DNA from: Blastocatellia bacterium
GTDB taxonomy: Bacteria > Acidobacteriota > Blastocatellia > UBA7656 > JADIYM01
Assembly: GCA_016705245.1 (NCBI GenBank)
Contig: JADIYM010000012.1
Coordinates: forward strand, 62,001-126,000
Direction of reading: 5' to 3'
Length of the DNA: 64,000 bases
The notes under the pieces are model-generated. The model was not told where the DNA came from. It worked only from the letters and a program-made list of their open reading frames with translations, and searched no databases. The translations under genes were made by a program, and so were the position numbers. Position 1 is the first letter of the stretch, and each line of letters starts with the position of its first letter. Shown piece after piece: positions 45,332 through 54,259 of this stretch.

Positions 45332-45642
45332 CGGATAGCCGGGTTCCGGCCAGTTGTGGGCGATTGCTCCTGATTTGCGGGAGTAACAAGGCCGCACGGC
45401 TTTGGCACGCCAGTTGATTAGGTATCCAGCGGCGGGCGCGCTCCTGAAGTGCTTGACCACGCCGCGCTTTGCGGGTGTGCGCCCATGTCTTTCTTTCGAG
45501 GGTCGATGTGATCGTCCGGAAGTTCTGAATTGGTTTTGGGGCCGCCGGACATTCACGACCGAACTGGTCGGGGTTAACTTGGGGGGCCGCCGGGCCGGTC
45601 AAACGGACCGGCGGCATCCCCGACCAGACGACACGGAACAGG

Positions 45643-45682
45643 GGCCACGACGACCGAACGGTCATCGTGGCCTCGTCGTTTT
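45643..45682 (+). terminator. terminator-like hairpin of an uncalled transcript
   Basis: GGCCACGACGACCG / CGGTCATCGTGGCC with a 2-base AA centre, followed by TCGTCGTTTT. It is 380 bases from the RRM stop, so it probably ends something else, or attenuates the peptidase gene. Confidence 0.5.
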
Positions 45683-45842
45683 CGGACCGGACCGCGACTG
45701 GATGCGCGGCACCTCAGACAGCGGGGAAGACTGCGACTGAGGATCAAACCGAACCGCATTGCCGGAAACCCGCCTCGCCGTTCTCCGTAATACCGTCCCT
45801 GAACCTGAAGCCAGGTTCCGTGCCCGAGATCAGGAGACATTC

Positions 45843-47489
45843 ATGACGAAAGCCACGTTGGTCGTCGCGCTCGCATGCGCGCTCGGCCTCGCCCCCGTTC
45901 CCGCCCTTGCCCAGGGACCTGCTTCGAAGAGCGCCATCCGCCTTCCCGGCCGCGTGAGCGCCGAGCACATCACGTCCGCGCAGCTTCGCGATTACCTTTC
46001 GCTCGTCGCCTCGGACGAGATGGAGGGACGTGACACGCCCTCTCGCGGCCTCGACACGACGGCGATGTTTCTCGCGACGATGCTCTCGCGATGGGGACTC
46101 TCACCGGCCGGCGACAAAGGCACCTTCTTTCAGAGAATCGAACTGTCGCGCCAGGTCGTCGTCCCGGAATCCGCCTCGCTCACGCTCGCCGGCGTTGCCT
46201 ACGGCCAGGGCGATGGCTGGATTGCGCGCCCGACGGCCGGAGAGGCCGACGCCGGGCTCGTCTACGTCAGTCACGGATGGGTGAATACCTCCAGGAACAT
46301 CGATCCGTACCGCGGGCTCGACGTGAAGGGCAAAATCGTCGTCGCGCAACTGTCGTTCTTCCCGCCCGGGGGATCGTTCCAGGATCTTCGCAAAGGCTCA
46401 ACGTGGATGCGACCGGGCACCGCGGCGCGCGAGCGTGGAGCCGTCGCGATCGTCTACGTGCCTTCCAAGCGCGGTTATGACTCGTGGGAGCGCCTGAAGT
46501 CCCTGCTTGGTACTGAGAGCCTCGAGCCGACGAAGCTCGGAACTCCTTCCGACGTCGAGATCCCGGCCGTAGTCGCCGGCATGGCGCTCGCGCAGGCGTT
46601 GTTCGCAGGCGAGACGTCCGACGCCGAAGCCATCTGGAAAGGGTTCGAGAGCGGTGCTCCCGTTGAGGGATTTGCATTGTCCGGGACCAAGAGGCTCGCG
46701 GTCCGCGTGGTGACGAAGTCCGAGGTTCGGTGGACGCAGAATGTCGTCGCGGCCTGGCCGGGATCCGATACGATTCTGAAGAACGAATACGTCGCTTTCG
46801 GCGCGCACTACGATCACGTTGGCATCAACGAGACCGCGGCCGAGAGCGATACGATCAGCAACGGCGCTGACGACGACGGGTCGGGGACGGTCGCACTGCT
46901 CGCGATGGCCGAGGCGCTTGCAAAGACGGCCCGCCGTCCCAAGCGGTCCCTGCTCTTCATCTGGCATTGTGGCGAAGAGAAGGGATTGTGGGGATCGGAG
47001 TACTTCACGGAATTTCCAACGGTTCCACTCAACCGGGTCGTCGCCCAGCTGAACATCGACATGATCGGTCGCAGCAAGGCGCCGGGCGACGAGAATGCAC
47101 GCAACGCAGCACTCTCGGGCCCGCACGAGGTGTACGCAATTGGATCGCGGATGATGAGCGACGAACTGGCGGCGACGAACGAACGGGTGAACGCGGCCTA
47201 TCTGAACCTGCAGTTCAACTACAAGTACGACGACCCGGCGGATCCCCAGAGGCTCTTCTACCGCAGCGATCACATCAACTATGCGAAGAAGGGCATCCCG
47301 ATCATCTTCTTCTTCAGCGGCCTGCACGAGGACTATCACCGCGTGAGCGATCACGTGGAGAAGATCGACTTCGCGAAGCTCGAGAAGGTCGCGCGCACGA
47401 TCTACGTGCTCGGCTGGCAGATCGCTGAAGCGCCGACCCGTCCCAAGGTTGACCGCCAGCTCCCATCCGACGTGGTCGAGGTAGAATAG
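45843..47489 (+). CDS. secreted M28-family zinc peptidase with PA domain
   Basis: 548 residues from ATG 45843, with CAGGAGACATT upstream. Signal peptide ends PALA-QG. Around residues 120-260 lies a PA insert (GLDVKGKIVVAQL, RERGAVAIVYV). The di-zinc site is complete: GAHYDHVG (His, Asp), NGADDDGSG (Asp), CGEEKGLWGS (catalytic Glu-Glu), NIDMIGR (Asp) and DYHRVSDHVEKID (His). M28 enzymes remove N-terminal residues from peptides, or act as carboxypeptidases. Likely periplasmic nutrient peptidase. It ends inside an ACAGGATT repeat. Confidence 0.92.
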   Translation: MTKATLVVALACALGLAPVPALAQGPASKSAIRLPGRVSAEHITSAQLRDYLSLVASDEMEGRDTPSRGLDTTAMFLATMLSRWGLSPAGDKGTFFQRIELSRQVVVPESASLTLAGVAYGQGDGWIARPTAGEADAGLVYVSHGWVNTSRNIDPYRGLDVKGKIVVAQLSFFPPGGSFQDLRKGSTWMRPGTAARERGAVAIVYVPSKRGYDSWERLKSLLGTESLEPTKLGTPSDVEIPAVVAGMALAQALFAGETSDAEAIWKGFESGAPVEGFALSGTKRLAVRVVTKSEVRWTQNVVAAWPGSDTILKNEYVAFGAHYDHVGINETAAESDTISNGADDDGSGTVALLAMAEALAKTARRPKRSLLFIWHCGEEKGLWGSEYFTEFPTVPLNRVVAQLNIDMIGRSKAPGDENARNAALSGPHEVYAIGSRMMSDELAATNERVNAAYLNLQFNYKYDDPADPQRLFYRSDHINYAKKGIPIIFFFSGLHEDYHRVSDHVEKIDFAKLEKVARTIYVLGWQIAEAPTRPKVDRQLPSDVVEVE

Positions 47490-47546
47490 ACAGGATTACA
47501 GGATTTACAGGAAAGTCCCGTTAATCCTGTAATCCTGTCAACTCTC
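47485..47546. repeat. inverted repeat, ACAGGATT family, copy 5
   Basis: TAGACAGGATTACAGGATT on the left and AATCCTGTAATCCTGTCA on the right. It contains the TAG stop of the peptidase (47487-47489) and abuts the gyrB stop, so it is a likely shared terminator for convergent genes. Confidence 0.8.
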
Positions 47547-47547
47547 C

Positions 47548-49992
47548 TTACACGTCCAGGTTGCGAACCTCCAGCGCGTTCGTCTCGATGAACTTGCGCC
47601 GGGGTTCGACCTTGTCGCCCATCAGGATCGTGAAGATCTCGTCGGTCTCGACGACGTCGTCCACGCGAACCTGAAGCAACACGCGCTTGTCCGGATCCAT
47701 CGTCGTCTCCCACAGCTGATCGGGGTTCATCTCGCCGAGACCCTTGTAGCGCTGGATGTGGATGTCCTTCTTCGCCGCCGCGAGGACGTGGTCGAGAAGA
47801 GCCGTCCGCGACGAGAGTGTTACGGCCGAAGGTCCCTCGCCGACCGTGAACGGCGCCGTCTGCAGGTCCGGCATGTCGCGATAGAGCTCCGTCGCGCGCG
47901 AGAACTCGACGTGTGTCGCGAGGTCGTAGTCGATCGTGACGCGACCGTTGCCGCTCGTCCGCAGGACCTCGATCCGCCAACGGTTGTGCTCTTCGTCGAA
48001 CTCGAGCTGCGCGTCGAGCCCGGCGGCGTTAAGAAGACCCGCGACGCGTCCGAGCGACTCCTCGTTCTGAAACACCTTGAGCAGCTTTCCACCCGACGTG
48101 TACACGCCGCCGGGTCCACCCATCGCGGCAATGAGCTCGTCCACGAGCTTGTCATCGTGAAGGCGTCGCACGAGCTTGAAGCGGTACTCCGCGAACTCCT
48201 GCAGTTTCTCGAGAGTGCGAGTGAGCTCGCGACCTTCGATCCGCTTCCCGGAGCTGACAACCGTGACGACGACGTCCTCCGTCGCCTTCTTCATCAGGTA
48301 CCGCGTCATCTCGGCCTCGTCCTTGATGTAGCGCTCGGACTTGCCCTTCTTCAATTTGAAGAGCGGCGGCTGCGCGATGAAGATGTGGCCGCGCTCGATG
48401 AGATCGGGAAACTGCCGGTAGAAGAACGTCAGCAACAGCGTGCGGATGTGGCTGCCATCCACGTCGGCGTCCGTCATCAGGATGATGCGGTGATATCGGA
48501 GCTTGTTGATGTCAAAGTCTTCCTTGCCGATGCCGGTTCCCATCGCGGTGATGAGCGCGCGGATTTCGGAGTGCCCGAGCATCTTGTCGTAGCGCGACTT
48601 CTCGACGTTGAGGATCTTGCCCTTGAGCGGGAGGATCGCCTGAAAACGCCGATCGCGACCCTGCTTCGCGCTGCCGCCGGCCGAATCACCCTCGACGAGG
48701 TAGATTTCGGACGCCGCCGGATCCGTCTCGGAACAATCGGCGAGTTTTCCGGGCAGGCTGCTCGCATCGAGTGCGCCCTTGCGGCGCGTCAGGTCGCGGG
48801 CCTTGCGGGCGGCCTCGCGCGCCCGGGCGGCGTCGACGGCCTTCGAGATGACCTTTTTCGCAACGGCCGGGTTCTGTTCGAAGAACTCGCCGATCGCCTC
48901 GTTCGTGAAGTTCTCGACGATTCCCTTCACGTCCGAGTTCAACTTCGTCTTCGTCTGGCCCTCGAACTGCGGCTGCGGAACCTTGACCGACACGACCGCG
49001 ACGAGTCCCTCGCGGACGTCATCGCCCGAGAGGCCGCTGCCGAGCTTCATCGTCTTGAAGAGGCCCGACGACTGTCCGTAACTGTTGATCGTTCGCGTGA
49101 GCGCCGCGCGGAAGCCCGTAAGGTGCGTTCCGCCGTCGATCGTATTGATGTTGTTCGCGAAGCTGTAGACGGTCTCGTTGTAGCTGTCGTTGTACTGGAC
49201 CGCGACCTCGACCGTGATGCTCTCCGAAACGCGCTCGAAGTAGATCGGTGTGGTGTGTACGACTGTCTTGTTCTTGTTGAGGTGCTTGACGAATTCCGCG
49301 ATGCCGCCCTTGTAGAGGAAGACGTGCGACTTCTCGGTCCGCTCGTCCATGATCGTGACCTGGACGCCCTTGTTGAGGAACGACTGCTCGCGCAACCTGC
49401 CCGACAGCGTCTCGAAGCTGAACTCGGTGACGTCGAAGATCTGCTCGTCCGGCTTGAACGTGATCTTCGTCCCCTGCTTCTTGGTGTTGCCTGTCTGCGC
49501 AAGCGGCGACACCGGAATGCCGCGCCGGTACTCCTGCTCGAAAACGTGGCCTTCCTGCCAGATTTCGAGCCGCAGCCACTCCGAGAGGAAATTCACGACG
49601 GAAACGCCGACTCCGTGAAGACCGCCCGAGACCTTGTAGGCGTTGTCGTCGAATTTTCCGCCCGCGTGCAGGACCGTCAGCGCGACTTCGGCGGCCGAGC
49701 GCTTTTCCTTCTTGTGCATCCCGGTCGGGATGCCCCGGCCGTTGTCGATGATCGTGATGGAGTTGTCCATGTGGATCGTGACTTCGACCGAGTCGCAATA
49801 CCCGGCGAGGGCTTCGTCGATCGAGTTGTCGACGATCTCGTACACGAGGTGGTGAAGTCCCAGCTCGCCCGTCGAACCGATGTACATCGCCGGTCGCTTG
49901 CGGACCGCTTCGCGCCCCTCGAGCACCTGAATCGAGTCGGCTCCGTAAACACTGGCCTTCTTCTGGGGGGCTCCCGTCTCACCGTTGCTCAT
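47548..49992 (-). CDS. gyrB: DNA gyrase subunit B
   Basis: 814 residues, full length. GHKL ATPase: RPAMYIGSTG, EIVDNSIDEALAGYC, DNGRGIPTG, KVSGGLHGVGVSVVN. Transducer: TKLNSDVKGIVENF. Toprim: YLVEGDSAGGSAKQGRDR, DADVDGSHIRTLLLTFFYR. C-terminus: IQRYKGLGEMNPDQLWETTM. With GyrA it introduces negative supercoils using ATP. It follows recF after 6 bases, so both share a transcript. No gyrA, dnaA or dnaN is in the window. Confidence 0.97.
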   Translation of the reverse strand: MSNGETGAPQKKASVYGADSIQVLEGREAVRKRPAMYIGSTGELGLHHLVYEIVDNSIDEALAGYCDSVEVTIHMDNSITIIDNGRGIPTGMHKKEKRSAAEVALTVLHAGGKFDDNAYKVSGGLHGVGVSVVNFLSEWLRLEIWQEGHVFEQEYRRGIPVSPLAQTGNTKKQGTKITFKPDEQIFDVTEFSFETLSGRLREQSFLNKGVQVTIMDERTEKSHVFLYKGGIAEFVKHLNKNKTVVHTTPIYFERVSESITVEVAVQYNDSYNETVYSFANNINTIDGGTHLTGFRAALTRTINSYGQSSGLFKTMKLGSGLSGDDVREGLVAVVSVKVPQPQFEGQTKTKLNSDVKGIVENFTNEAIGEFFEQNPAVAKKVISKAVDAARAREAARKARDLTRRKGALDASSLPGKLADCSETDPAASEIYLVEGDSAGGSAKQGRDRRFQAILPLKGKILNVEKSRYDKMLGHSEIRALITAMGTGIGKEDFDINKLRYHRIILMTDADVDGSHIRTLLLTFFYRQFPDLIERGHIFIAQPPLFKLKKGKSERYIKDEAEMTRYLMKKATEDVVVTVVSSGKRIEGRELTRTLEKLQEFAEYRFKLVRRLHDDKLVDELIAAMGGPGGVYTSGGKLLKVFQNEESLGRVAGLLNAAGLDAQLEFDEEHNRWRIEVLRTSGNGRVTIDYDLATHVEFSRATELYRDMPDLQTAPFTVGEGPSAVTLSSRTALLDHVLAAAKKDIHIQRYKGLGEMNPDQLWETTMDPDKRVLLQVRVDDVVETDEIFTILMGDKVEPRRKFIETNALEVRNLDV

Positions 49993-49998
49993 GCGTCT

Positions 49999-51171
49999 TC
50001 AGATCTCCTCGGATTCACCTGTTGCTGCGCTGTCCATTGACGCGATGTCGACTGCCGTGTCGGCGGGTTCCCGCTCGACGATTCCGGCGCTCACCGCAAA
50101 GATCTCGGCACGCGATCGGAACGAATTGGCGATGTCCTGCTTGGAGGTCGAAATGAAGGTCTGGGCCTTCCCCTCCACGTGGCCGAGCAACCGGTCGATG
50201 CGGCTTCGGTCGAGTTCGGCGTCGATGTCGTCTATCAGCAAAATCGGGTATTCTTCAAACGCTTCATAGTACACGTCGACTTGCGCTAAATCAAGGATTA
50301 ATAAGGCACTTCGCTGCTGTCCGGCGCTTCCGAAACGGCCCACTTCACGCCCCTTGACGAGCACTTCGAGATCATCCCGATGAGGGCCGATGAGGGAGTG
50401 GCCAGACGCCGCTTCGGCGTCGAACCGGAGCTCGAGCCGCTCCCGGAAAAGGGCCTCGTAGTCCCCGAGATCGCCCTTCCCTTCAAACGACGACACGTAT
50501 CGAACGTCGAGTTGCTCGCCGAAGAGGTTCCGGGCGAGCGCGTTCGACAGTTTTTCGACATACGCGACCCGCTCGCGATGCATCTCGGCGCCTAGCTCGA
50601 CGAGTTGCTCGTTCCACGCTCCGACGGTTGAACGAAGCGCGGAGGCACGCTTCGGATCGAAATCGTCGGCCTCAGAGGCGTCGCGCAGCAGCCGGTTCTT
50701 CTGCCGCAGGATGCGGTTGTAGTCAGCGATGGTCCGCAGATAGGCGGGGCGCAATCCGACGACCCCGCGATCGAGGAATCTGCGCCGTTCGGCCGGTTCA
50801 CCGCGCACGATGCCGAGCTCTTCGAACGAGAAGACGACGGCATCGAGTTGCGAGATGTAGCCGACCGCTGATTCGCGCTTCCCGTTCACGTAGAACTCTT
50901 TTCGCGATCCGGAGAGGCGCATCTGCAGTTCCCGGTGAATCCCTCCGCGCTCGATCGACCCGCGCACGATCGCCTCGGTGGCTCCGAACGCGATGGCGTC
51001 TCGCAGGGCGCTCGTCCGAAACGACTTCGTGTTCGCAAGGGCGTAGATGGCCTCGAGGACGCTCGTCTTTCCCTGAGCATTGCGTCCCCACAGGATGTTG
51101 AGGCCTGTACCGAAGTCGACGCGGGTTGCGAGGTTTCGAAATCCGATCGCCTCGACGGACGTGAGGAGCAT
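49999..51171 (-). CDS. recF: DNA replication and repair protein RecF
   Basis: 390 residues from ATG 51171-51169, preceded by repeat-derived sequence that is excluded. N-terminus MLLTSVEAIGFRNLATRV, Walker A GRNAQGKTSVLEA, then ASGHSLIGPHRDDLEV, the RecF signature FGSAGQQRSALLILDLA, and Walker B YPILLIDDIDAELD. It loads RecA at gaps together with RecO and RecR. The usual upstream neighbour dnaN is missing; an inverted repeat and a substrate-binding protein gene lie there instead. Confidence 0.95.
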   Translation of the reverse strand: MLLTSVEAIGFRNLATRVDFGTGLNILWGRNAQGKTSVLEAIYALANTKSFRTSALRDAIAFGATEAIVRGSIERGGIHRELQMRLSGSRKEFYVNGKRESAVGYISQLDAVVFSFEELGIVRGEPAERRRFLDRGVVGLRPAYLRTIADYNRILRQKNRLLRDASEADDFDPKRASALRSTVGAWNEQLVELGAEMHRERVAYVEKLSNALARNLFGEQLDVRYVSSFEGKGDLGDYEALFRERLELRFDAEAASGHSLIGPHRDDLEVLVKGREVGRFGSAGQQRSALLILDLAQVDVYYEAFEEYPILLIDDIDAELDRSRIDRLLGHVEGKAQTFISTSKQDIANSFRSRAEIFAVSAGIVEREPADTAVDIASMDSAATGESEEI

Positions 51172-51207
51172 AGGGTGCCGATTGTGCCACACGAGGCCAT
51201 CGTTTGG

Positions 51208-51291
51208 CTCTCCGTGCCTCTGTGCCTCTGCGACTCTGTGTGCGAAGCGGATTTGAGAGCTTCGCACACAGAGCCGCAGAGGCACGGAGAC
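51208..51291. repeat. inverted repeat, CGCAAAGG-like (CTCTGTG variant), copy 6
   Basis: CTCTCCGTGCCTCTGTGCC then TCTGCGACTCTGTGTGCGAAGC mirrors GCTTCGCACACAGAGCCG then CAGAGGCACGGAG. Same layout as the CGCAAAGG family with CTCTGTG units. Between the substrate-binding protein stop and the recF start. Confidence 0.75.
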
Positions 51292-51321
51292 ACTGAGAAA
51301 GGTCGAATGCAGCCAGCCGGG

Positions 51322-52149
51322 CTATTCTCCGACGATGGCCTTCCGCAGTGCCCTCACGCCCTCCGTCAGCGACGCAGGCCCCGGCTGGAGTATCACCGCC
51401 GACTTCACCTCGCAGAGCCGGTTGTCCCGAACTGCGGACACCCGATCCCAGCCGGGTCGGGCGCGCACCACGTCCGGCTGGAATTTCCGGCCGCACCAGG
51501 ATGCGATGATGACCTCGGGATCGCGGCGGATTACCTCATCCGGGTCGACGATACGTCGCTTCCCGTCATGAAAGGCCCGGTTCTCGCTGAAGATGTCTTC
51601 GCCCCAGGCGATTTCGATCAACTCGCTGACCCAGCGGATTCCCGAGATCAGCGGGTCGTACCACTCCTCGAAGAACACGCGCGGCCGAGCCCCGACTCTT
51701 CGTGACTCCTCACGCATCTCGACGAGGCTCTCGCGCAAGGACGAAGCAAGATCCTGTCCCCGCTCCGGCACGCCGGCGAGCGCTCCGACCATCTCGATCA
51801 TTTCGAGGATGTCGGCGACCGAGCGCTGGTTGAAACACACGACCGTCAAACCCCGCCGGATTAGCTCAGCACAGATGTCGGCCTGCAGGTCCGAGAACGC
51901 AAGGACTAGATCGGGCTCGAGGGCCTCGATCTTGTCGAACTTCGCCGTGATGTAGGCCGAGACTTTCGGCTTCCTTCGCGCCTCGGGCGGACGCACCGTG
52001 TAACCCGAAATTCCGACTACCCGGTCGCCTTCGCCCAGCAGGTATAGCGTCTCAGTCGTCTCTTCGGTGAGGCAGACGATTCGTTCCGCGCGCTTACCGC
52101 GGCGAAGGACGTCGTCGACTCCGGATGGACCATTCACGGCGTGTCGCAT
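51322..52149 (-). CDS. BtuF/periplasmic-binding-like protein without signal peptide
   Basis: 275 residues. Cluster A-helical-backbone fold: RIVCLTEETTETLYLLGEGD, VVGISGYTVRPPEAR, LEPDLVLAFSDLQADICAEL, the connecting helix near residues 110-160, and DPEVIIASWCGRKFQPD. This matches cobalamin- or siderophore-binding proteins of ABC importers. There is no export signal or lipobox and no permease nearby, so it could be a cytoplasmic protein of the same fold, as seen in several unlinked cobalamin-binding annotations. The ligand is unproven. Confidence 0.75.
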   Translation of the reverse strand: MRHAVNGPSGVDDVLRRGKRAERIVCLTEETTETLYLLGEGDRVVGISGYTVRPPEARRKPKVSAYITAKFDKIEALEPDLVLAFSDLQADICAELIRRGLTVVCFNQRSVADILEMIEMVGALAGVPERGQDLASSLRESLVEMREESRRVGARPRVFFEEWYDPLISGIRWVSELIEIAWGEDIFSENRAFHDGKRRIVDPDEVIRRDPEVIIASWCGRKFQPDVVRARPGWDRVSAVRDNRLCEVKSAVILQPGPASLTEGVRALRKAIVGE

Positions 52150-52297
52150 CGCGCCAGATCGTACCGTCCGGAAGCTTCGGCGATCCAGTGCAGGCGTCTC
52201 ACGCGTAGCTGAATTCGCCGCTAAGGTTTCCGCCGAGCGTGCCGATACAGAGGGTGCGACTGAAAGTGGGAAGAGGGGCAGTCTCAGGGGAAGATCG

Positions 52298-52648
52298 ATG
52301 CTGGACGTCTACAACAACAAGCGCCGCGAACCGAGGGTGAAGATCCACACGCGGGTCATTGTCGCCGGATGTGATGCGAATGGGGACGATTTTCGCGCCG
52401 AGACAACGACCGTCGACGTCAGTCCGCACGGGGCATCAGTCTGCCTCGAGCAGAACCTCGTCCGGGGCTCGGTCGTCGAATTTGCGACGCAGGGCTACGC
52501 ATTTCGGACTCGCGCCGTTGTTCGCGCCATCGATCACGACCGCGAAAGTGGCTCGCACCTTGTCGGGCTCGAGTATCTCGATGACGCCGTCAATCCGGTC
52601 GTCATCTGGGGTTCGGGTCAAAACGACCGCCAGAGCCGAGTCGGCTAG
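52298..52648 (+). CDS. PilZ-domain protein
   Basis: 116 residues from ATG 52298, with AGGGGAAGATCG upstream; an in-frame ATG at 52067 would add 77 residues overlapping the neighbouring gene and is rejected. The c-di-GMP pocket is present: RREPR near the start and VDVSPHGA about 30 residues later (R-x3-R and D-x-S-x2-G). It is a stand-alone adaptor domain, so it probably acts by binding a partner when c-di-GMP rises. An HD-GYP phosphodiesterase lies 3 kb away. Confidence 0.88.
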   Translation: MLDVYNNKRREPRVKIHTRVIVAGCDANGDDFRAETTTVDVSPHGASVCLEQNLVRGSVVEFATQGYAFRTRAVVRAIDHDRESGSHLVGLEYLDDAVNPVVIWGSGQNDRQSRVG

Positions 52649-52675
52649 ATCGCGTCGAGCCCCGGGCCGCCGGTG

Positions 52676-52827
52676 ATCCCCGTTTCTCGAGCCGCGAGCG
52701 GTAGCGAGCGTCCCACGGACGGACTGACAATTCCGATCAGTTCCGTCTTTCCGCATCTACGAATCTGCGGATTCAGCTACCGTCCGTTGGACGCTCGCTA
52801 CTGCTCGCGGCTCGAGGAACGGGGACC
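52676..52827. repeat. REP-like inverted repeat, copy 6
   Basis: Left arm ATCCCCGTTTCTCGAGCCG, CGAGCGGTAGCGAGCG, TCCCACGGACGG; right arm CCGTCCGTTGGACGCTCG, CTACTGCTCGCGGCTCGAGG, AACGGGGACC. Arms of about 47 bases with few mismatches. The loop (TTCCGATCAGTTCCGTC, TTTCCGCAT, AATCTGCGGATTCAG) matches the flank at 24610-24660, so the whole 150 bp unit is a dispersed element. Confidence 0.85.
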
Positions 52828-52852
52828 TGGCGGAGCGTCCGTGTACGGCTGA

Positions 52853-53599
52853 CTACGTTCCAGGCTCCGGAGAGCTCAATACGGCACCGAAAAGGTCCGA
52901 GCCCCCGTAACCGGCCGTGCGGTCGATGTCGCGCTGCAGCTCGTCGATCTTGCGCCGCTGCGCAGCAACCTGCTTCGAGAGCTTCTGGACGTCGCCCACC
53001 GACTTCGTCGACACGAGCTGCACCTGGAGCGTCTTCAGCTCATTGTCGAGCTCTTCGCGATACGACGCGAGCTGCGCCTGCACCACCGCGTCCGTTCGCT
53101 CGGCAATCAGTCGGTCGAGCTGCTCGGCCGTCAACGTCACCGCCATTCCGCTTCCAACCGGCGTCGGCAGCACCGAATCGCCGTTCGGCACAACGCGCAC
53201 GACCGACGACTCCGCCGGCCTTGGGATCAGTCCCGTGCGGAATGAAACGCCGTTGGGTCCGACGTTCAGGTCCGTATTGACGACGGCGAGCAGAAGCATT
53301 GCGCAGGCGCCAGCGGCCACCCACCGGGCTGAGGTCGGAAGCATCACGAAGGACTGGCGCACGCGCTCCCAGAGGCTCGGCCGGATCTCGACGCGAATCT
53401 CGGGCACACGCTCGACTTCCCAGCCCTGAAGCGACTGCCGCACCTCGCCAAATGCGGCGAAGTCCTCGGCGCAAACCGTACAACCCGCTCGATGCGCCTC
53501 GAACTCGGCCCGCTCGGCCTTCGTCGCTTCCCCGTAAAGCACCGTCACGAGCAGGTCGCCCCGCTCGCATGCGTCTCGTTCCGTTCGCTTCGTGGTCAT
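52853..53599 (-). CDS. anti-sigma factor with zf-HC2-like domain
   Basis: 248 residues from ATG 53599-53597, with AAGGGTGAAGCC upstream. Residues 8-45 are a zinc-binding anti-sigma domain: LLVTVLYGEATKAERAEFEA, then HRAGCTVC (H-x3-C-x2-C). A membrane segment is at about 93-112 (WVAAGACAMLLLAVV). The periplasmic part ends in a coiled coil (QLASYREELDNELKTLQVQL and AAQRRKIDELQRDID). It follows the ECF sigma gene after 37 bases, so it is its cognate inhibitor by position. Confidence 0.88.
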   Translation of the reverse strand: MTTKRTERDACERGDLLVTVLYGEATKAERAEFEAHRAGCTVCAEDFAAFGEVRQSLQGWEVERVPEIRVEIRPSLWERVRQSFVMLPTSARWVAAGACAMLLLAVVNTDLNVGPNGVSFRTGLIPRPAESSVVRVVPNGDSVLPTPVGSGMAVTLTAEQLDRLIAERTDAVVQAQLASYREELDNELKTLQVQLVSTKSVGDVQKLSKQVAAQRRKIDELQRDIDRTAGYGGSDLFGAVLSSPEPGT

Positions 53600-53636
53600 G
53601 GCTTCACCCTTCTGTCTCTCGAACCCGTCATCCCGC

Positions 53637-54242
53637 CTACACAACCGGCCGCAAATGCTCGAGCCGCTTCCGCAGTTCGCGCAACCCCGTGTACATCCGC
53701 GTCTTCACCGTACTCACGGGAATGTCGAGCACCTCAGCGATCTCGTGGAACTTGAGGTCCTCGTACTCCTTCATGATGATCACCTGCCGCATCTCCGCCG
53801 GAATCGCGCCAAGCGCTCGCCGGACCTGTGCGCTGACCTGGTCGCCGAGAAACTGCTCTTCGACCCCCGCATCCGTCGACGCCGGCTCGAATCCCACATC
53901 CTCGAACTGCTGCTCCAGCGACGCGTCCGGGCGACGAACCCTGCGCCGCAACTTCGAATGGCAGACATTGAGTGCGATTCGATAGAGCCACGACGAAAAC
54001 TTGGCGTCGCCGCGAAAGCTCTTCAGATTCGTATACGCCGATATGAAGGTTTCCTGCGTGGCGTCCTGTGCGTCCTCGGCGTGGCCGAGCATTCGCAGGT
54101 TGAGGCCGTAGATGTGGCGCTCCCACCTTCGCACGAGCAGACCGTAGGCGTCGGTTTCTCCGCCGAGCACCCTCTGGATCAGCAGTTGATCGGTGATCTC
54201 CACGTTCTGGTCGGCCTCCGAAGCTTCGGCTCGCGATCGCAT
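53637..54242 (-). CDS. ECF-type RNA polymerase sigma factor
   Basis: 201 residues from ATG 54242-54240. Region 2: LLIQRVLGGETDAYGLLVRR, DAQDATQETFISAYTNLKSF, FSSWLYRIALNVC. Region 4: LGAIPAEMRQVIIMKEYEDL, FHEIAEVLDIPVSTVKTRM. The linker between them contains an acidic stretch (EDVGFEPASTDAGVEEQF). A GCAAACTTT...GTCTAC pair upstream could be its own promoter. Held by the membrane anti-sigma factor in the next gene, it would answer an envelope signal. Confidence 0.93.
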   Translation of the reverse strand: MRSRAEASEADQNVEITDQLLIQRVLGGETDAYGLLVRRWERHIYGLNLRMLGHAEDAQDATQETFISAYTNLKSFRGDAKFSSWLYRIALNVCHSKLRRRVRRPDASLEQQFEDVGFEPASTDAGVEEQFLGDQVSAQVRRALGAIPAEMRQVIIMKEYEDLKFHEIAEVLDIPVSTVKTRMYTGLRELRKRLEHLRPVV

Positions 54243-54259
54243 ACCCGTTCTGCAAACCT

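Larger units (their letters stand above)
45266..45842. other. long intergenic region with two hairpins
   Basis: 577 bases between the RRM gene and the M28 peptidase. No protein gene is supported. It contains the probable RRM terminator (45289-45331) and a second terminator-like hairpin (45643-45682). The part between, 45340-45640, has a GGCCGCC/GGCGGC-rich stretch near 45582-45616 but nothing I can name. A short transcript ending at 45682 is possible. Confidence 0.4.

Noticed and set aside
47548..51171. Replication origin near gyrB-recF
   Set aside because: No dnaA or dnaN and no cluster of DnaA boxes was noticed here.
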